From an uncultured Coriobacteriaceae bacterium (GTDB lineage: Bacteria; Actinomycetota; Coriobacteriia; Coriobacteriales; Eggerthellaceae): a DNA stretch of 6,363 bases. The notes beneath the pieces were generated by a model, which saw only the letters and a program-made list of their open reading frames with translations, was not told where the DNA came from and ran no database searches. This document shows, piece after piece, positions 6,234-6,363 of this stretch (position 1 is its first letter; each line of letters begins with the position of its first letter). The translations under genes and the position numbers were made by a program. Location: assembly GCA_902796815.1 (NCBI GenBank), contig CADBQL010000167.1, positions 1 to 6,363 of the forward strand. Reading direction: 5' to 3'.

Positions 6234-6363
6234 CTAGTGCTTTTCCTTCTCGAAGGCGGGATTGTCGATACAGTGGGTAATCAGATAGTAGGCGAGCAGC
6301 ATGAGTCCTGCCATGCCCCAGGTCGGGGGATAGACAGAAGCGATGGCGCGGATGCCGCCGAAC
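6234..6363 (-). CDS. C-terminal end of a hydrophobic, probably membrane transporter protein (partial)
   Basis: Reading the minus strand from the window edge gives 42 open codons ending in a TAG stop (CTA at 6234-6236 on the + strand). The peptide has an FGGIRAIASVYPPTWG segment, then a hydrophobic helix GMAGLMLLAYYLIT, then a charged tail NPAFEKEKH. This looks like the last membrane helix and cytoplasmic tail of a secondary transporter. The pattern of a 'GIRa' turn followed by a final helix recalls the major facilitator and GPH sugar-transporter families, but too little is visible for a firm family call. The gene converges on the ABC operon and is a separate transcription unit. It is too short to be seen as a normal ORF from an internal start; the support is the membrane-like composition and the clean stop. 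Confidence 0.6.
   Translation of the reverse strand, partial: FGGIRAIASVYPPTWGMAGLMLLAYYLITHCIDNPAFEKEKH

Noticed and set aside
6086..6280. 64-codon + strand ORF after the operon
   Set aside because: It begins inside the terminator stem and overlaps the minus-strand transporter tail; no ribosome-binding site was seen.

Overview
The window holds most of one ABC importer operon on the + strand, followed by a convergent intergenic region and the tail of a minus-strand gene. Base composition is moderate, apparently in the mid-50s % G+C by eye. The last gene of the operon encodes a twin-arginine lipoprotein with an SRRTF motif and an LTAC lipobox. That style, with GTG/TTG starts and dipeptide-type transporter genes, would fit the Coriobacteriia (Eggerthellaceae and relatives). 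The assignment is an impression from sequence style and is not proven here.

Layout: (1) 1-996, the 3' part of a family 5 (peptide/nickel type) extracytoplasmic substrate-binding protein, cut by the window edge. (2) 997-1130, a gap almost filled by two long tandem hairpins. (3) 1131-2075 and 2081-2911, the two permeases (DppB and DppC types). (4) 2921-3706 and 3699-4655, the two ATPases (DppD and DppF types). (5) 4665-5927, a Tat-type lipoprotein with the look of a type I periplasmic binding protein. (6) 5928-6233, non-coding, with two hairpins that share a CCCTTCCC loop; the second is the likely operon terminator. (7) 6234-6363, minus strand, the last 42 codons of a hydrophobic, transporter-like protein.

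How it works together: genes 1-5 form a complete A-B-C-D-F importer. The binding protein captures a peptide or related small ligand outside the membrane, the two permeases form the channel, and the two different ATPases drive uptake. The cognate ligand cannot be told from sequence. From the first permease onward the genes overlap or lie 5-9 bases apart, so they should be co-transcribed and translationally coupled. The hairpins after the binding-protein gene probably let it be made in excess over the membrane parts. The odd member is the lipoprotein at the end: it seems to belong to a different binding-protein fold, has no permease of its own in view, yet sits 9 bases after the last ATPase gene. 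It is the most interesting unexplained element here. I did not find a clearly new defence or mobile system in this window.
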